Made by a program: the position numbers and the translations under genes. From Marinomonas ushuaiensis DSM 15871 (GTDB lineage: Bacteria; Pseudomonadota; Gammaproteobacteria; Pseudomonadales; Marinomonadaceae), in assembly GCF_000521805.1 (NCBI RefSeq), contig NZ_JAMB01000002.1:124001-188000 (forward strand): 64,000 nucleotides of DNA, read 5' to 3'. How positions within the stretch are numbered: position 1 is the stretch's first letter; each line of letters opens with the position of its first letter. Below, in pieces: positions 37,622 through 48,882 of the stretch. The notes beneath the pieces are model-generated. The model did no database searches. It had not been told where the DNA came from and was given only the letters and a program-made list of their open reading frames with translations.

Positions 37622-38436
37622 GAGACTGTCTCTTTGTTCTGATCTTTTTCAGATGAATAGTCTAGATTCTGAGCTTCATTACGTGATTCAAGCACTTCAT
37701 TTACATGTTGCGTCAATGTCGTGAGGTACTCCGCGATACTCCAACCTATTTTCTGACCATTGGTATTAATCTCGATACCACTAATTAGCGTTGGCTCAAT
37801 AGCAAACTGAATCTCAACTGAATCGCCCACAATGGCGTGAAGCGCCTTTTTAACAAGTTCACTTTGCTCTTTTGGTAGTTCAAATGCGGTATGAACAATT
37901 AAAGGCTGGTTAACCTCTTTAAAGGCATTCTTTAACGTGTCTTTTTCTTCCTCTTTTAAATCAGCCAAGCGCTGGGCAAAAACAATTGCCATACTCGATT
38001 CTAAGCTAGTTTCAGCAAGATCATTGAGTGTTTTACGAACGATCAAAAACACCTCTTTTTGCGCTCTCTCACTGAGGGAACCCTGTAAGCTAAGTTGTTC
38101 TTGTTTCAATGCTAATTCAAGCTTGTTACGCAGTGCATCGGCTTCATGTCGTACTAGACCAAGCAGGCGTATCTTTTCAATTTTAGCTTCTGCTGTCGCT
38201 TGCGCCATATTTGTCGCAGCGTAGTTATCGAACTCAACATTCTTCTGTTGAAATAAAGCACGTTGCTGCTCGGCTTCCACTCTTTTTTCATCCGCATCAG
38301 CAAGTTCATCTGCAATATGTTTCTCACGAGCATCAATCGCATCAAGAATAGGACGATACAAAAATCGCTTCAACAACCATACGAGAACAAGAAAGTTGAT
38401 AAGTTGCGCGATAACGGTAAACCAATCAATCAGCAT
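37618..38436 (-). CDS. atpF: N-ATPase b subunit with delta-like C-terminal extension
   Basis: 272 residues, against about 156 in ordinary b. N-terminal helix [26 protein letters not shown] anchors the stator, followed by a long charged coiled coil (about 28-150). The last 90 or so residues ([18 protein letters not shown]...[24 protein letters not shown]) match the pattern of the C-terminal domain of the F1 delta subunit. The operon has no atpH, so this tail probably replaces delta in fixing the stator to F1. The extended b is a feature of N-ATPases; the delta homology is my reading of the motif. Confidence 0.88.
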   Translation of the reverse strand: MLIDWFTVIAQLINFLVLVWLLKRFLYRPILDAIDAREKHIADELADADEKRVEAEQQRALFQQKNVEFDNYAATNMAQATAEAKIEKIRLLGLVRHEADALRNKLELALKQEQLSLQGSLSERAQKEVFLIVRKTLNDLAETSLESSMAIVFAQRLADLKEEEKDTLKNAFKEVNQPLIVHTAFELPKEQSELVKKALHAIVGDSVEIQFAIEPTLISGIEINTNGQKIGWSIAEYLTTLTQHVNEVLESRNEAQNLDYSSEKDQNKETVS

Positions 38437-38439
38437 AAT

Positions 38440-38721
38440 TTATTGACCTATAGCTTGGGCAACGCCGTAGTTCCAGAAAGGGTTGGCAAATAATAAAATC
38501 ATTGATACCACAAAACAGTAAATCGCAGTGGATTCAATCATTGCCAAACCAACAAACAAGGTTCGTGTAATGGTTGCTGATGCATCTGGCTGTTGAGCCA
38601 ATGAAGACAGCGCAACGGCAACAGCTCGACCTTCTCCTAATGAAGGACCAATAACGCCAATCGCAATAGTTAGTCCTGAGGTAATAATTGATGCCACCGC
38701 AATAATCGTCATGTAATCCAT
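38440..38721 (-). CDS. atpE: N-ATPase c-ring subunit with Na+-ligand signature
   Basis: Two-helix proteolipid, 93 residues from ATG 38721, chosen because GGAG lies 5 nt upstream; an earlier in-frame ATG lacks this. Helix 1 has GPSLGEGRA with Glu30 where Na+-ATPases have Gln or Glu. Helix 2 has MIESTAIY with Glu63, Ser64, Thr65 and Tyr68, matching the Na+-binding residues (Glu65, Ser66, Thr67, Tyr70) of the Ilyobacter tartaricus c-ring. The polar loop LAQQPD contacts gamma and epsilon. Na+ coupling was predicted for this class, but the related Burkholderia ring has, as I recall, been reported to prefer protons, so the ion is uncertain. Confidence 0.94.
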   Translation of the reverse strand: MDYMTIIAVASIITSGLTIAIGVIGPSLGEGRAVAVALSSLAQQPDASATITRTLFVGLAMIESTAIYCFVVSMILLFANPFWNYGVAQAIGQ

Positions 38722-38738
38722 AGTCACTCCGTAAATAG

Positions 38739-39437
38739 TCATAAAGTTTCACTGGGCGTAACTGCCGCAGTTTTTTGAGTACTCGTAGCCGCCGCGATAT
38801 ACACGGTTGCCAGAACAAAAAAGATATAGGCCTGCACAATACCCGTTAATAAACCAAGTAAAGTCATTACAACAGGAAATAAGAAAGGGGTAATGGTAAG
38901 CAGGATCGCAATAATCATCGCGCCACTCATCATGTTGCCAAATAAACGTACCGCCAACGCCAAGGTTCGAGATACTTCGCTGATAATATTAAAAGGCAGC
39001 ATAATGATGGTTGGTTTGGTATAGGAAGCAAGATAGCGCCACAAACCTTGTTCTTGAATACCGAATAACGGCACAGCCACCAAAACACATAAGGCCAATG
39101 CCGCTGTGGTAGAGAGGGAGCCCGTCGGTGGCTCAAATCCTGGAACCACCGTACCAAGAGCACATAACGCAATAAACAAAAATAACGAGCCTAAAAAACC
39201 AAGGTATTTATGAGGCTGACTTAAACCGACTTCTTCAATCTGTTTATTAATGGTGATCACCACGACTTCCAGCACGTTTTGCCAGCGAGAGCGTTGTATA
39301 CCAGAAGATAACTTTCGCGTAATTAACATAGAGCCCAGTACTAACACTAAAATGATCAACCAAGTAAAGACAATGGTGGCATTTAGTTTTAGAAAACCCA
39401 TTTGCCAGTAGAGAATTTGATCCGGACTAAGGTGCAT
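38739..39437 (-). CDS. atpB: N-ATPase a subunit
   Basis: Membrane stator with the ion half-channels. 232 residues, five or six helices. The essential arginine is in TLALAVRLFGNMMSGAMI (about 165-182), and the last helices (LLTGIVQAYIFFVLATVYIAAAT) are the conserved a-subunit C-terminus. The short N-terminus MHLSPDQILYWQMGFLKLNATIVFTW resembles N-ATPase and archaeal-like forms rather than E. coli AtpB. The start overlaps the end of atpR by 11 nt. Confidence 0.94.
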   Translation of the reverse strand: MHLSPDQILYWQMGFLKLNATIVFTWLIILVLVLGSMLITRKLSSGIQRSRWQNVLEVVVITINKQIEEVGLSQPHKYLGFLGSLFLFIALCALGTVVPGFEPPTGSLSTTAALALCVLVAVPLFGIQEQGLWRYLASYTKPTIIMLPFNIISEVSRTLALAVRLFGNMMSGAMIIAILLTITPFLFPVVMTLLGLLTGIVQAYIFFVLATVYIAAATSTQKTAAVTPSETL

Positions 39438-39777
39438 TATGCTCTACCTCTTGAGTTGTGACCCTAGGCTCTACCTTAATCAAAGTATTCTCCTTCGATT
39501 TAATGAAGCGCGTAGCAAATAGCCGCAACACCATAAACCCAAGCAAACCTAGCAGTAATTGCTGCCAACTATTTCCTAGCAACACATAAAAACCAGCGAC
39601 AACAACACTAATACGAAACAACATACTTACTAGGAATAATAAGGCAACAGATGGACTGGTACTTAACCGACGTACCGTCAACCAAAGACCTCCAAAATAA
39701 AAAGCGCCTAGAACTAAACCTACAAAAACGGCAAATACACCACTAACCCATAGGTTATCGCCAAAATTAATTAGCAT
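39427..39777 (-). CDS. atpR: N-ATPase assembly/accessory membrane protein AtpR
   Basis: 116 residues with three hydrophobic helices; GAFYFGGLWLTVRRL is the recognisable AtpR motif, in a family unique to N-ATPase operons and proposed to help assemble or insert the c-ring. Three adjacent ATG codons exist (39783, 39780, 39777). GAGGGG ends 6 nt before 39777, so I use that one. A longer reading frame to 39909 is an artefact overlapping atpQ. Confidence 0.86.
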   Translation of the reverse strand: MLINFGDNLWVSGVFAVFVGLVLGAFYFGGLWLTVRRLSTSPSVALLFLVSMLFRISVVVAGFYVLLGNSWQQLLLGLLGFMVLRLFATRFIKSKENTLIKVEPRVTTQEVEHNAP

Positions 39778-40158
39778 CATCATTCCCCTCATCTTGATGA
39801 ATATCTTTTTCTTCCTTTGCAACCCAATGCCATGCATTAAAACAACCAAGACAAAGACCAACAACCAGCAACGCGAGAGTCCATGAACGATCTTGCGGAT
39901 AAACATCATCTAACCAAATACCAAGCGCGGCACCGAGTAAAGTAGGTATCGCTACAGACCAACCCACTAACCCCATCATGCCTAAACCAGACCATACGGT
40001 TTTAGTCACATCACGTTGTGCTTTGAGTTTACGCTCGGCCATATCACCGACATGTTGACTGTAGTTTTGTTGGCTATCACTACTGCTCGTCTTGCTTTCA
40101 TGTTTAAGGTCTTTTTGTTTAATACCTTCTTGCTTAAGATCTACATTTGGCTCTTCTT

Positions 40159-40162
<4 letters not shown>
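39767..40162 (-). CDS. atpQ: N-ATPase accessory protein AtpQ (AtpI-like)
   Basis: 131 residues: a charged, Lys- and Gln-rich N-terminal half (1-55), then two membrane helices including WSGLGMMGLVGWSVAIPTLLGAALGIWLDD, matching the AtpI/AtpQ family (Mg or c-ring assembly role proposed). The start overlaps the atpC stop (ATGA type) and its end overlaps atpR. Position between atpC and atpR is diagnostic for N-ATPase operons. Confidence 0.85.
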
Positions 40163-42013
<1,851 letters not shown>

Positions 42014-42059
42014 TTATTGCAAGGGTTACGGTTATTGGAGAGCTATAAAGATCTAGTTC

Positions 42060-42383
42060 TCAAAGTAACTGATTCTTGAGTACAGAAATGTGCTTTTGTA
42101 ATCCGTCGATCTCATCCAGTAACTCTAAGCTCAAAGCAACGCCAGACAAGTTCAACTTAAGTCCATCCATCAATCGCTGTGCACGCTGTACTCGTACTAA
42201 AGCTTGGCTATTAAAATACCAAATATCGAGTAATGGCTGCTCAATCGGATCAACGATTCCGTACTCCACCATTTCAATAATCATGTCGGTATGAGCACCA
42301 CAACGCTCACATACTTCCGCCAAGGTAAATAATAAATGCTCATGCTGAGAATTAATCACTACTATCTCTGATTTAGACATCAT
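42060..42383 (-). CDS. cbpM: CbpA modulator CbpM (MerR-like)
   Basis: 107 residues; helical, with EVCERCGAHTDMIIEMVEYGIVDP and a C-terminal coiled coil (LLDEIDGLQKHISVLKNQL). CbpM binds the J-domain of CbpA and blocks its co-chaperone activity. It follows cbpA by 3 nt on the same strand. Confidence 0.88.
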   Translation of the reverse strand: MMSKSEIVVINSQHEHLLFTLAEVCERCGAHTDMIIEMVEYGIVDPIEQPLLDIWYFNSQALVRVQRAQRLMDGLKLNLSGVALSLELLDEIDGLQKHISVLKNQLL

Positions 42384-42386
42384 TAT

Positions 42387-43358
42387 TTACCTCTCAAGAA
42401 TTTGACGTGGATTAAAGTTGGATTCACACTCAGCCAGTTTCTGGTAGAGCGCCTTAGCGTCAGCGTTGTGCTCCTTAGGCAAATTAACTTGTAAGGTGAC
42501 AATCTGATCACCAGATGCTTTTTCACCCTTACCAACCAAACCTTTGCCTTTAATACGCAATTTGTTTCCACTATTTGAAGCGGGCGGGATTTTTAATTTC
42601 ACTTTACCGTTAATAGTCGGCACCTCTACCGTCGCGCCTAATACGGCTTCCCAACAAGTGACTGGCAATGTCAGTAAAATATTCACACCATCAACGGCAA
42701 AATAAGGATGCGGTGCAAACTCAATTTCTAACAGTAAATCGCCTGCTTTGCCTTGACCAACACCCAACTCTCCCTGCCCTGCCAAACGGATATGCTGACC
42801 TTCTATAACGCCAGCGGGGATTTTTACATTTAGTGTCTTGTCTCTTTGCTTTATCTGGCCATGTTCATCAGGTTCAGACACTCGTAATGATATTTGTCGC
42901 TGGCAACCTTGATAAGCTTCTTCGAGAAACAAAGCAATTTTATAGTATAAGTCTCGTCCTCGGCGATTCGCATTTCCTGAGCGTTGAAAATCATCAGATT
43001 GATGAAAACTTGCACCATTAGCACCAAAAATCGAATCGAAGAAATCACTAAAATCACTGTCCGAATGTTGGCTGTGTCCACCACCCGCATGAGAAGATTG
43101 CCAATCAGGAGGCGGTTGATATCCACCACCAGATCGATACGTACCTTGTGCTCGTAATGCATCGTATTCAGCACGTTTTTCTTTATCTTTTAAAACAGCG
43201 TAAGCTTCACCTACGTCTTTGAATTGCTGTTCAGCATTGTCGTCTTTGCTGACATCAGGGTGATATTTTCTGGCAAGTTTACGGTAGCTTGCTTTTATTG
43301 CGGAAGCGTCGGCTTTTTCAGTGACGCCCAGAATTGTGTAATAGTCTTTAAACTCCAT
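42387..43358 (-). CDS. cbpA: Curved-DNA-binding J-protein CbpA
   Basis: 323 residues. N-terminal J-domain with HPD motif (RKYHPDVSKDDNAEQQF, about 30-46), a Gly/Ser/Phe linker (about 70-130), and two DnaJ C-terminal beta domains (PAGVIEGQHIRLAGQGELG; GTVEVPTINGKVKLKIPP). There is no zinc-finger cysteine cluster, as expected for CbpA rather than DnaJ. Serves as Hsp70 co-chaperone and nucleoid-associated protein. Confidence 0.93.
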   Translation of the reverse strand: MEFKDYYTILGVTEKADASAIKASYRKLARKYHPDVSKDDNAEQQFKDVGEAYAVLKDKEKRAEYDALRAQGTYRSGGGYQPPPDWQSSHAGGGHSQHSDSDFSDFFDSIFGANGASFHQSDDFQRSGNANRRGRDLYYKIALFLEEAYQGCQRQISLRVSEPDEHGQIKQRDKTLNVKIPAGVIEGQHIRLAGQGELGVGQGKAGDLLLEIEFAPHPYFAVDGVNILLTLPVTCWEAVLGATVEVPTINGKVKLKIPPASNSGNKLRIKGKGLVGKGEKASGDQIVTLQVNLPKEHNADAKALYQKLAECESNFNPRQILER

Positions 43359-43600
43359 ACAACCCCACTTAACATCGTAACCAATTTTTCGAATTAGTTA
43401 ATTTGGTGTATTAATCTTACAACCATCATAAACCTTTCTTTATTAATTACTGTGCAATATCAAATAAAGCTGATCTAGATCTAAAAAATACATGACCTTC
43501 TTCTTTTCTCATAGTATCGAGCAGTGGTGTAACTAGCGAGTTACACAGGCCCTTTAACACCATGGTTAATGAAACCCTTACGTTTCTACCTCATATCATC

Positions 43601-44764
43601 TTATGAAGAGCGAATTTTTCTTATACCAGTGGAAGGCGTTATTCCCCAAATCGCCTTGAAAACTTTATACATTCCTAATAAAAATAGGACAGGGATCAAC
43701 ATGGTTTTAAAGATGAATAAGGCCATAAGATTCAAAAAATTATCCATCGCTAAATTCAGAGAATCAACAAAACCAACAATCTTGTTTTTCGCGGCAAACG
43801 CTAAGTTATTAAAACCATTTTTGATGTTCTGAAATGTGCTGACATTGTCATTTTCATACTGTTCTTTAAGGGATTCATAATCACCTCGATGGTCATCTAG
43901 GTCATTTTGAAGATCTTCAATATCCCCTTCTGTCATATAAAGTTCATGACGCAGTAGACTACTTTTTTGTTGTAACTGTTTTAATGCATCGGAAGGGTTA
44001 AGCAAATTATTGATGACCGAGGTCTTGGCTGATTGTTCCTCAATTCGACGTTCCGTCTCAACAAGGTCAGATTCGATAGTGCGTTTTTCTTTTTTAAGTG
44101 TGTTTATATCAATAGAAAGACGCAATGCTTGCTCTTCTTCATGGTCCATATCCAGCTTGATTTGCTGTTTAATTTCACTGGTCAAATCAAGGTTCTGATT
44201 CAGCTGTGAAGAAGAAATAGGAAAAGTATTCAGAGTTTTGTTTTCTTTTTCTATCGAGTCATTTAAAAACGCACTGTCCACGAAACTCGTCGCTATTGCC
44301 ACCAGCGCAATTGAAAACTTACAGGCTAACGCGAACACAAAGACCTTGTAACTCAATACTCTGTATTCTCTAAGCATGTATTTTGTCGTAATAAAAACCA
44401 AACCTGAAAGCGTTAAGAAGACCTTGAAATGAATCGTTTGCAGTATTTCAACAATAAGTTTTTGAATTAATAAAGAAGAAATGGAATATTTCATAATGGT
44501 AGAAAAATCTTCTACCAAATCATTCAAGGGATCAAGCAATTCACCAATTTGTATAGAACCCACAAACGGCGCTTGCAACGTGATCGTCGACAACACAGAA
44601 ACCGTCGAGTTAAATGCCTTTGCAATCCCAAATGACACCAAAGACGTCGCGATAGAGGCATTAATGTATTCCTCTGCGTATTGGTCAATAAAACCAAACC
44701 AACAGATAAGAATCAAAAACATCACCGCCAACATATCTCGGTTGCTCTTAACGAATTTCATCAT
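43601..44764 (-). CDS. Uncharacterised membrane protein with central coiled coil
   Basis: 387 residues, not recognised. One hydrophobic segment near 13-30, three more between about 85 and 175, then a long charged heptad region (about 205-315, e.g. LKKEKRTIESDLVETERRIEEQ) predicted to be a coiled coil, and a final hydrophobic pair near 335-370. No signal cleavage site or enzyme motif. It stands alone between cbpA and a DMT gene, with no operon partner to suggest a role. It might be a membrane scaffold or stress-envelope protein; no function is proposed. Confidence 0.8.
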   Translation of the reverse strand: MMKFVKSNRDMLAVMFLILICWFGFIDQYAEEYINASIATSLVSFGIAKAFNSTVSVLSTITLQAPFVGSIQIGELLDPLNDLVEDFSTIMKYSISSLLIQKLIVEILQTIHFKVFLTLSGLVFITTKYMLREYRVLSYKVFVFALACKFSIALVAIATSFVDSAFLNDSIEKENKTLNTFPISSSQLNQNLDLTSEIKQQIKLDMDHEEEQALRLSIDINTLKKEKRTIESDLVETERRIEEQSAKTSVINNLLNPSDALKQLQQKSSLLRHELYMTEGDIEDLQNDLDDHRGDYESLKEQYENDNVSTFQNIKNGFNNLAFAAKNKIVGFVDSLNLAMDNFLNLMALFIFKTMLIPVLFLLGMYKVFKAIWGITPSTGIRKIRSS

Positions 44765-44992
44765 CTTTACTGTCCTTAAAAATAAATACTGCCATCAAAC
44801 ACGTTACCATTGATTACTGCTTATTTTAAACTTTTGTAAAGTATAGCGGAGGTTTCATCAATCTCTGCTGTAAAGCTGACATTGAATAAATGTGCTTATT
44901 TGCTTGGAATGAAAGGTGTCGCACTTTGCGACTTGATTCAGAGATAACTAAACCGTTATCTAAATGAACGACAAGATATAAAAAGTAAAAAA

Positions 44993-45015
44993 AAGCCTGA
45001 TATCAGATCAGGCTT
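44993..45015 (-). terminator. Rho-independent terminator of the DMT gene
   Basis: 9-bp stem (44993-45001 with 45007-45015), 5-nt loop, followed on the minus strand by a long T-rich run. Confidence 0.92.
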
Positions 45016-45047
45016 CATGTTTTCAGTCCTAAGAAAAAACTCTCAAT

Positions 45048-45920
45048 TTACTGACTTAAGCGTAAAATCAGAATTCCCGCGAGTGCTGCGACCAACCCCA
45101 AGATCTCTTGACGACTGAAGGTTTCTTTTAAGAAAACTCGTGAATACAACAAAATGATCAAGATATTCATTGCTGAGATAGCAGAAACCAAGCCTGTGGT
45201 ACCAATAGCAAAAGCAGATAATATCGCCATCATCCCTGCCACATTCGTTAAACCAACAAGCATGCCACAACCGAATGTTTTTATATTAGACCAATGCGGA
45301 ATCACATCATTATTATCATGGTCCATCACTCGACGGTTTTTCAACCAGCTCATGGCAAATAAGAAACTACCAAAGCCAAACATAAGCGTTAATGTCGAAA
45401 ACATATCGGCATCAAGACGAGTTGATTGCTTACCAAACAAGTCATTTAAGGCAAAACATATTGCTGCAAGTAACCCCCATTGCGCGCCTTGTAAGTTACG
45501 AAATGAAATATCATTCGAATAACGTATGGTATAAAGCCCAACAAAAATAACAACGAAACCAATTAGCTGTTGAGTGGTTAGCGTCTCACCCCAAAATAAG
45601 AAAGCAAGCAATACAACAAAGAGTGGTGGCAACCCTGACAAAATACTGATGAGAGAGGCTTTACCGACTGAAAAACCTTTGTGTAACGCCGCATTAGCAG
45701 CAAAAGAACCAAACCCCATTGCTAGACCGACTGCAACATCTGTCCATGCATACCACTGCTGATCCAACACTAGCATCGCAATAGAACTAATAACAAAACC
45801 AACAAAAAACACACCGAATAACATTAAGTTTCGGTTAATATTTTTTTGCGATGTCCATTGATACATCACCCCCCTCATGCCAAAAAATAGAGCCGCTAGT
45901 AACGCATAGATAATCCACAT
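45048..45920 (-). CDS. DMT-superfamily (EamA) transporter, intact copy
   Basis: 290 residues, ten helices in two EamA repeats. First-repeat features GMRGVMYQWTSQKNINRN and GKASLISILSGLPPLFVVLLAFLFWGETL; second-repeat VSAISAMNILIILLYSRVFLKETFSRQEILGLVAALAGILIL. The C-terminal half has a near-identical but broken copy at 27130-27564. Start ATG at 45920. Substrate unknown. Confidence 0.87.
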   Translation of the reverse strand: MWIIYALLAALFFGMRGVMYQWTSQKNINRNLMLFGVFFVGFVISSIAMLVLDQQWYAWTDVAVGLAMGFGSFAANAALHKGFSVGKASLISILSGLPPLFVVLLAFLFWGETLTTQQLIGFVVIFVGLYTIRYSNDISFRNLQGAQWGLLAAICFALNDLFGKQSTRLDADMFSTLTLMFGFGSFLFAMSWLKNRRVMDHDNNDVIPHWSNIKTFGCGMLVGLTNVAGMMAILSAFAIGTTGLVSAISAMNILIILLYSRVFLKETFSRQEILGLVAALAGILILRLSQ

Positions 45921-46142
45921 GATTGATTCCTTATATTTATTTTTAGATCACTTTGTACAGGTTGCAAGTATTAAGCACTCTCACATTATTAGGTAGAGTG
46001 TATCCGTTGGTTTTAAAAACAAAGCGCCATTGTACATAGTTATTTATATAATTCTGCATACTAAGCGTTTTTTGATATTAAAATCATACAAATAGAAATA
46101 TCACATGGAAATATTCAATAGAGTGTTACGTCATTATGAGAT

Positions 46143-46167
46143 TACTGGGAATATAAACATCCCAGTA
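46143..46167 (-). terminator. Hairpin after the rhamnose operon
   Basis: 8-bp stem (46143-46150 with 46160-46167), 9-nt loop, 8 nt past the kinase gene. No clear T-tract on the minus strand; probably a weak terminator or 3' stabiliser. Confidence 0.5.
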
Positions 46168-46174
46168 TGGTTGA

Positions 46175-47869
46175 TTATAAAGAAAGGATTAAATCACGCC
46201 ATTGCTGACGATAAAGGTTTAATAATGGTTTTATTTGGGCATCGCATATAGCCAGACTGAGACGGCCCTTAAGTTTTAAACTTTTATTAGAGAGTAAAGC
46301 TGCACCACCAGAGGTTCCTGTTACATCACGAGATGCATAGATTTCATTTTGACTACGCATACATGCAAGTAAGGTAAGGAAGTTTATGTTATTACTAAAG
46401 GCTCCTTCAACAATCACTGTTTCACTAGTGTCCATCAGATCAAGACAATAATCCGTCATCAAGGCCACATAAACATCCGCCAAAGCCGACTGCTGGGCTG
46501 ACGTCAGCTCCATACCCCGATCAATAATACGCCCCTCATTATGAGCAAATGGTCCACCACCTTTAGCAAAGGCTGGAATAGCCAGTATGCCATGCTCCAA
46601 AATAAAACTTATATCACTCAAACTTGCCTTGGCATCACTACGAAGTTGCTCCCACTCACGCCCCCCCATAAAGCGGATTGTGGGTGTAGCACGACCAAGC
46701 GCGTCAACATTGGCAAGCATATCCTTGTCTTCCCGTAATAAATCCAACTTGCCATTAATGGTGGCTATGACCGTCCAGGTACCACTTGAGACAACCGTAA
46801 GTTTTTCCATCGGTTGCCCAATGTAAGGTACAAGTGAGGCATTGGAATCATGTATACCGTTAAAAATAACACAGCTGGGTGGCAAGCCTATTTCATCTGC
46901 TAATTCAGGTAATATCACTCCAAGTTTAGCACCAGTTTCCATAACTTCAGGAAAAAGTCCCGCCCACTTTTGTTGTTCACAAAAACCAGAAAATTGACAA
47001 CTGGTTGGGTTCCAAAGATCCGTATGACAACCTAGTGAAGTGACTTCTGATACTTTATTGCCACTGAGTTTAAAGCCCCAATATTGCGGATATAAGAGTA
47101 ATGAATCAATCGTTTCAAATTCAGTCGAAAATCGTTCTTGCTGCCAAAATAATTGCGCGCCCAAGTTCAGCCCTTGAGGTAGCCTTGGACTAAAGGATTC
47201 ACTGAAAGCAGGACGCACTGTATCGTATTTTTCTTTAAATTCGGACACACCATCGTATTCATAATCCAAAATTGGCAGAGCCAATTTGTCGCCACTCATA
47301 CAGGCGATGGTGGCGCCATGAGTTGTAATAGCAATGCTGGTAATGAAATACCCTTGTGCTAAATCAGCTAAAGTATCTTTGATCCAACGCCAAATAGAAT
47401 CCTCATCTACATGGGGATAAGGTGGAGCATCGATAACGACATTTGTACGTTTTGCAATATGTAATAACGCTCCCGTTTGTCCATCCATCAAACATATTTT
47501 GATGTTAGTTTTACCAATATCTAATACAGCGACTACTCGATGCTTATCAGGTTGCTCAATATTAAACTGAAAGACTTCTTCTAAAACATCAGCCACGGGT
47601 TCAAAGGATGGTACCTTGGTTTCCATAATATCCGCCATGTACTCCCACCAACGCTGCATAACAGGATGGCTAGCCAAGGCTTCAATATCTAGATCATCCG
47701 CATCGAAAGTAGCGTAAAGCCGATTCTCATTACGATCCAAATGAATATAATAATTGCGAATACCATGTTGTTTAAGGTGCTTAGCCAATTCTGGCCATAA
47801 ATCACTATGGCGTTGCCTATATTCCTCTTCACAACCCTCATGCAAATACATTACCGAGGCGTATCTCAT
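46175..47869 (-). CDS. rhaK: Fused L-rhamnose mutarotase (RhaU) and sugar kinase (RhaK)
   Basis: 564 residues. Residues 1-104 are an L-rhamnose mutarotase (MRYASVMYLHEGCEEEYRQRHSDLWPEL, Tyr17/His21 equivalents of the E. coli catalytic Tyr18/His22; HPVMQRWW near 70). From about 115 an FGGY kinase begins (VVAVLDIGKTNIKICLMDG phosphate loop; VIFNGIHDSNASLVPY with catalytic Asp). It would interconvert rhamnose anomers and phosphorylate rhamnulose. ATG 47869 is chosen over an ATG seven codons earlier because the mutarotase consensus starts there. It overlaps the permease gene by 4 nt. Rhizobium encodes RhaU and RhaK separately in this order. Confidence 0.93.
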   Translation of the reverse strand: MRYASVMYLHEGCEEEYRQRHSDLWPELAKHLKQHGIRNYYIHLDRNENRLYATFDADDLDIEALASHPVMQRWWEYMADIMETKVPSFEPVADVLEEVFQFNIEQPDKHRVVAVLDIGKTNIKICLMDGQTGALLHIAKRTNVVIDAPPYPHVDEDSIWRWIKDTLADLAQGYFITSIAITTHGATIACMSGDKLALPILDYEYDGVSEFKEKYDTVRPAFSESFSPRLPQGLNLGAQLFWQQERFSTEFETIDSLLLYPQYWGFKLSGNKVSEVTSLGCHTDLWNPTSCQFSGFCEQQKWAGLFPEVMETGAKLGVILPELADEIGLPPSCVIFNGIHDSNASLVPYIGQPMEKLTVVSSGTWTVIATINGKLDLLREDKDMLANVDALGRATPTIRFMGGREWEQLRSDAKASLSDISFILEHGILAIPAFAKGGGPFAHNEGRIIDRGMELTSAQQSALADVYVALMTDYCLDLMDTSETVIVEGAFSNNINFLTLLACMRSQNEIYASRDVTGTSGGAALLSNKSLKLKGRLSLAICDAQIKPLLNLYRQQWRDLILSL

Positions 47870-48873
47870 AACACTTTCGCCTTCTTGCATTTATACATGG
47901 TAATCAACACAGGTAAACTCACCACAGTAATCAGCATGACACCAACAATAATGGTCATTACAATGCCTGGAATATTCAGTAGCCCCATCCCAAAGGTTAC
48001 TAATCCCATTAAGATTACAGCCAAAACAACGCCAGCAATGGTACCGCTTCCTCCCAGAATACTGACACCGCCCAATACGACCATGGTGATAATGCTTAAC
48101 TCCCACCCCATGGCAATGCTTGGACGTGTGCTTCCTAAACGAGAAGTTAATAATACGGCTGCAACTCCAGACATAGCACCAACCAAGGTAAACAGAATCA
48201 AACGGTGTTTATCTACCTTAATACCGGAAAAATAAGACGCGTCTGGATTATTGCCGATCGCATAGGTATAACGACCAAAAGTGGTTCGATGTAATAGCCA
48301 ATAAAATACTAAGGCAAAGAAAGCAAAAAGCACCAATTCAAAAGAAAACACCCAGTACACATAACCTTGGCCAAAAAACTCAAAGCCGTCTGGGTAGTCA
48401 CGAACCACTTGATCCCCCAATAGAATATAACTAATGCCACGAAATAAACTCATCGTACCTATCGTTACCACAATTGAAGGAATCTTAAAGCGCGTCACTA
48501 AGAGACCATTAACCAAGCCACAAACAGCACCAACAAAAACACCAACCAAAACCACCATATAAATCGGTGCGCCCATTTGCGCAACCAATCCCATAAAAGT
48601 ACTGGACAGTGAGATAATAGCAGCCACAGATATATCAATTTCTTTGGCTATAATCAGCATTGCCATTGGCAAAGCAATTAATGCTTTTTCCGTGAAATTA
48701 AAAGTCGCATCCGACAGATTCCAAGGATCTAAAAAGTAAGGTGATAAATATGAATTCATCACAAAGACGAACATGACAATCAGAATTAAAAAGGTCTCCC
48801 AACGAAAGAGCTTCTGCAATTTACTGGTTAACAGTACATCTGGTGTGGCTGTTTTTTTTATTATTGTGTCCAT
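47866..48873 (-). CDS. rhaQ: Rhamnose ABC importer, permease RhaQ
   Basis: 335 residues, BPD_transp_2 (RbsC-like) permease of about eight to ten helices. Motifs GLVNGLLVTRFKIPSIVVTIGTMSLFRG and ELSIITMVVLGGVSILGGSGTIAGVV. Last transport gene of the operon, overlapping the fused kinase gene. The Q name follows the Rhizobium order rhaRSTPQUK. Confidence 0.9.
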   Translation of the reverse strand: MDTIIKKTATPDVLLTSKLQKLFRWETFLILIVMFVFVMNSYLSPYFLDPWNLSDATFNFTEKALIALPMAMLIIAKEIDISVAAIISLSSTFMGLVAQMGAPIYMVVLVGVFVGAVCGLVNGLLVTRFKIPSIVVTIGTMSLFRGISYILLGDQVVRDYPDGFEFFGQGYVYWVFSFELVLFAFFALVFYWLLHRTTFGRYTYAIGNNPDASYFSGIKVDKHRLILFTLVGAMSGVAAVLLTSRLGSTRPSIAMGWELSIITMVVLGGVSILGGSGTIAGVVLAVILMGLVTFGMGLLNIPGIVMTIIVGVMLITVVSLPVLITMYKCKKAKVL

Positions 48874-48882
48874 GAAAGCCTC

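Noticed and set aside
39778-39909. N-terminal extension of AtpR to 160 residues
   Set aside because: The extension overlaps most of the atpQ end, has no ribosome site, and AtpR proteins are about 100-115 residues; GAGGGG supports the start at 39777.
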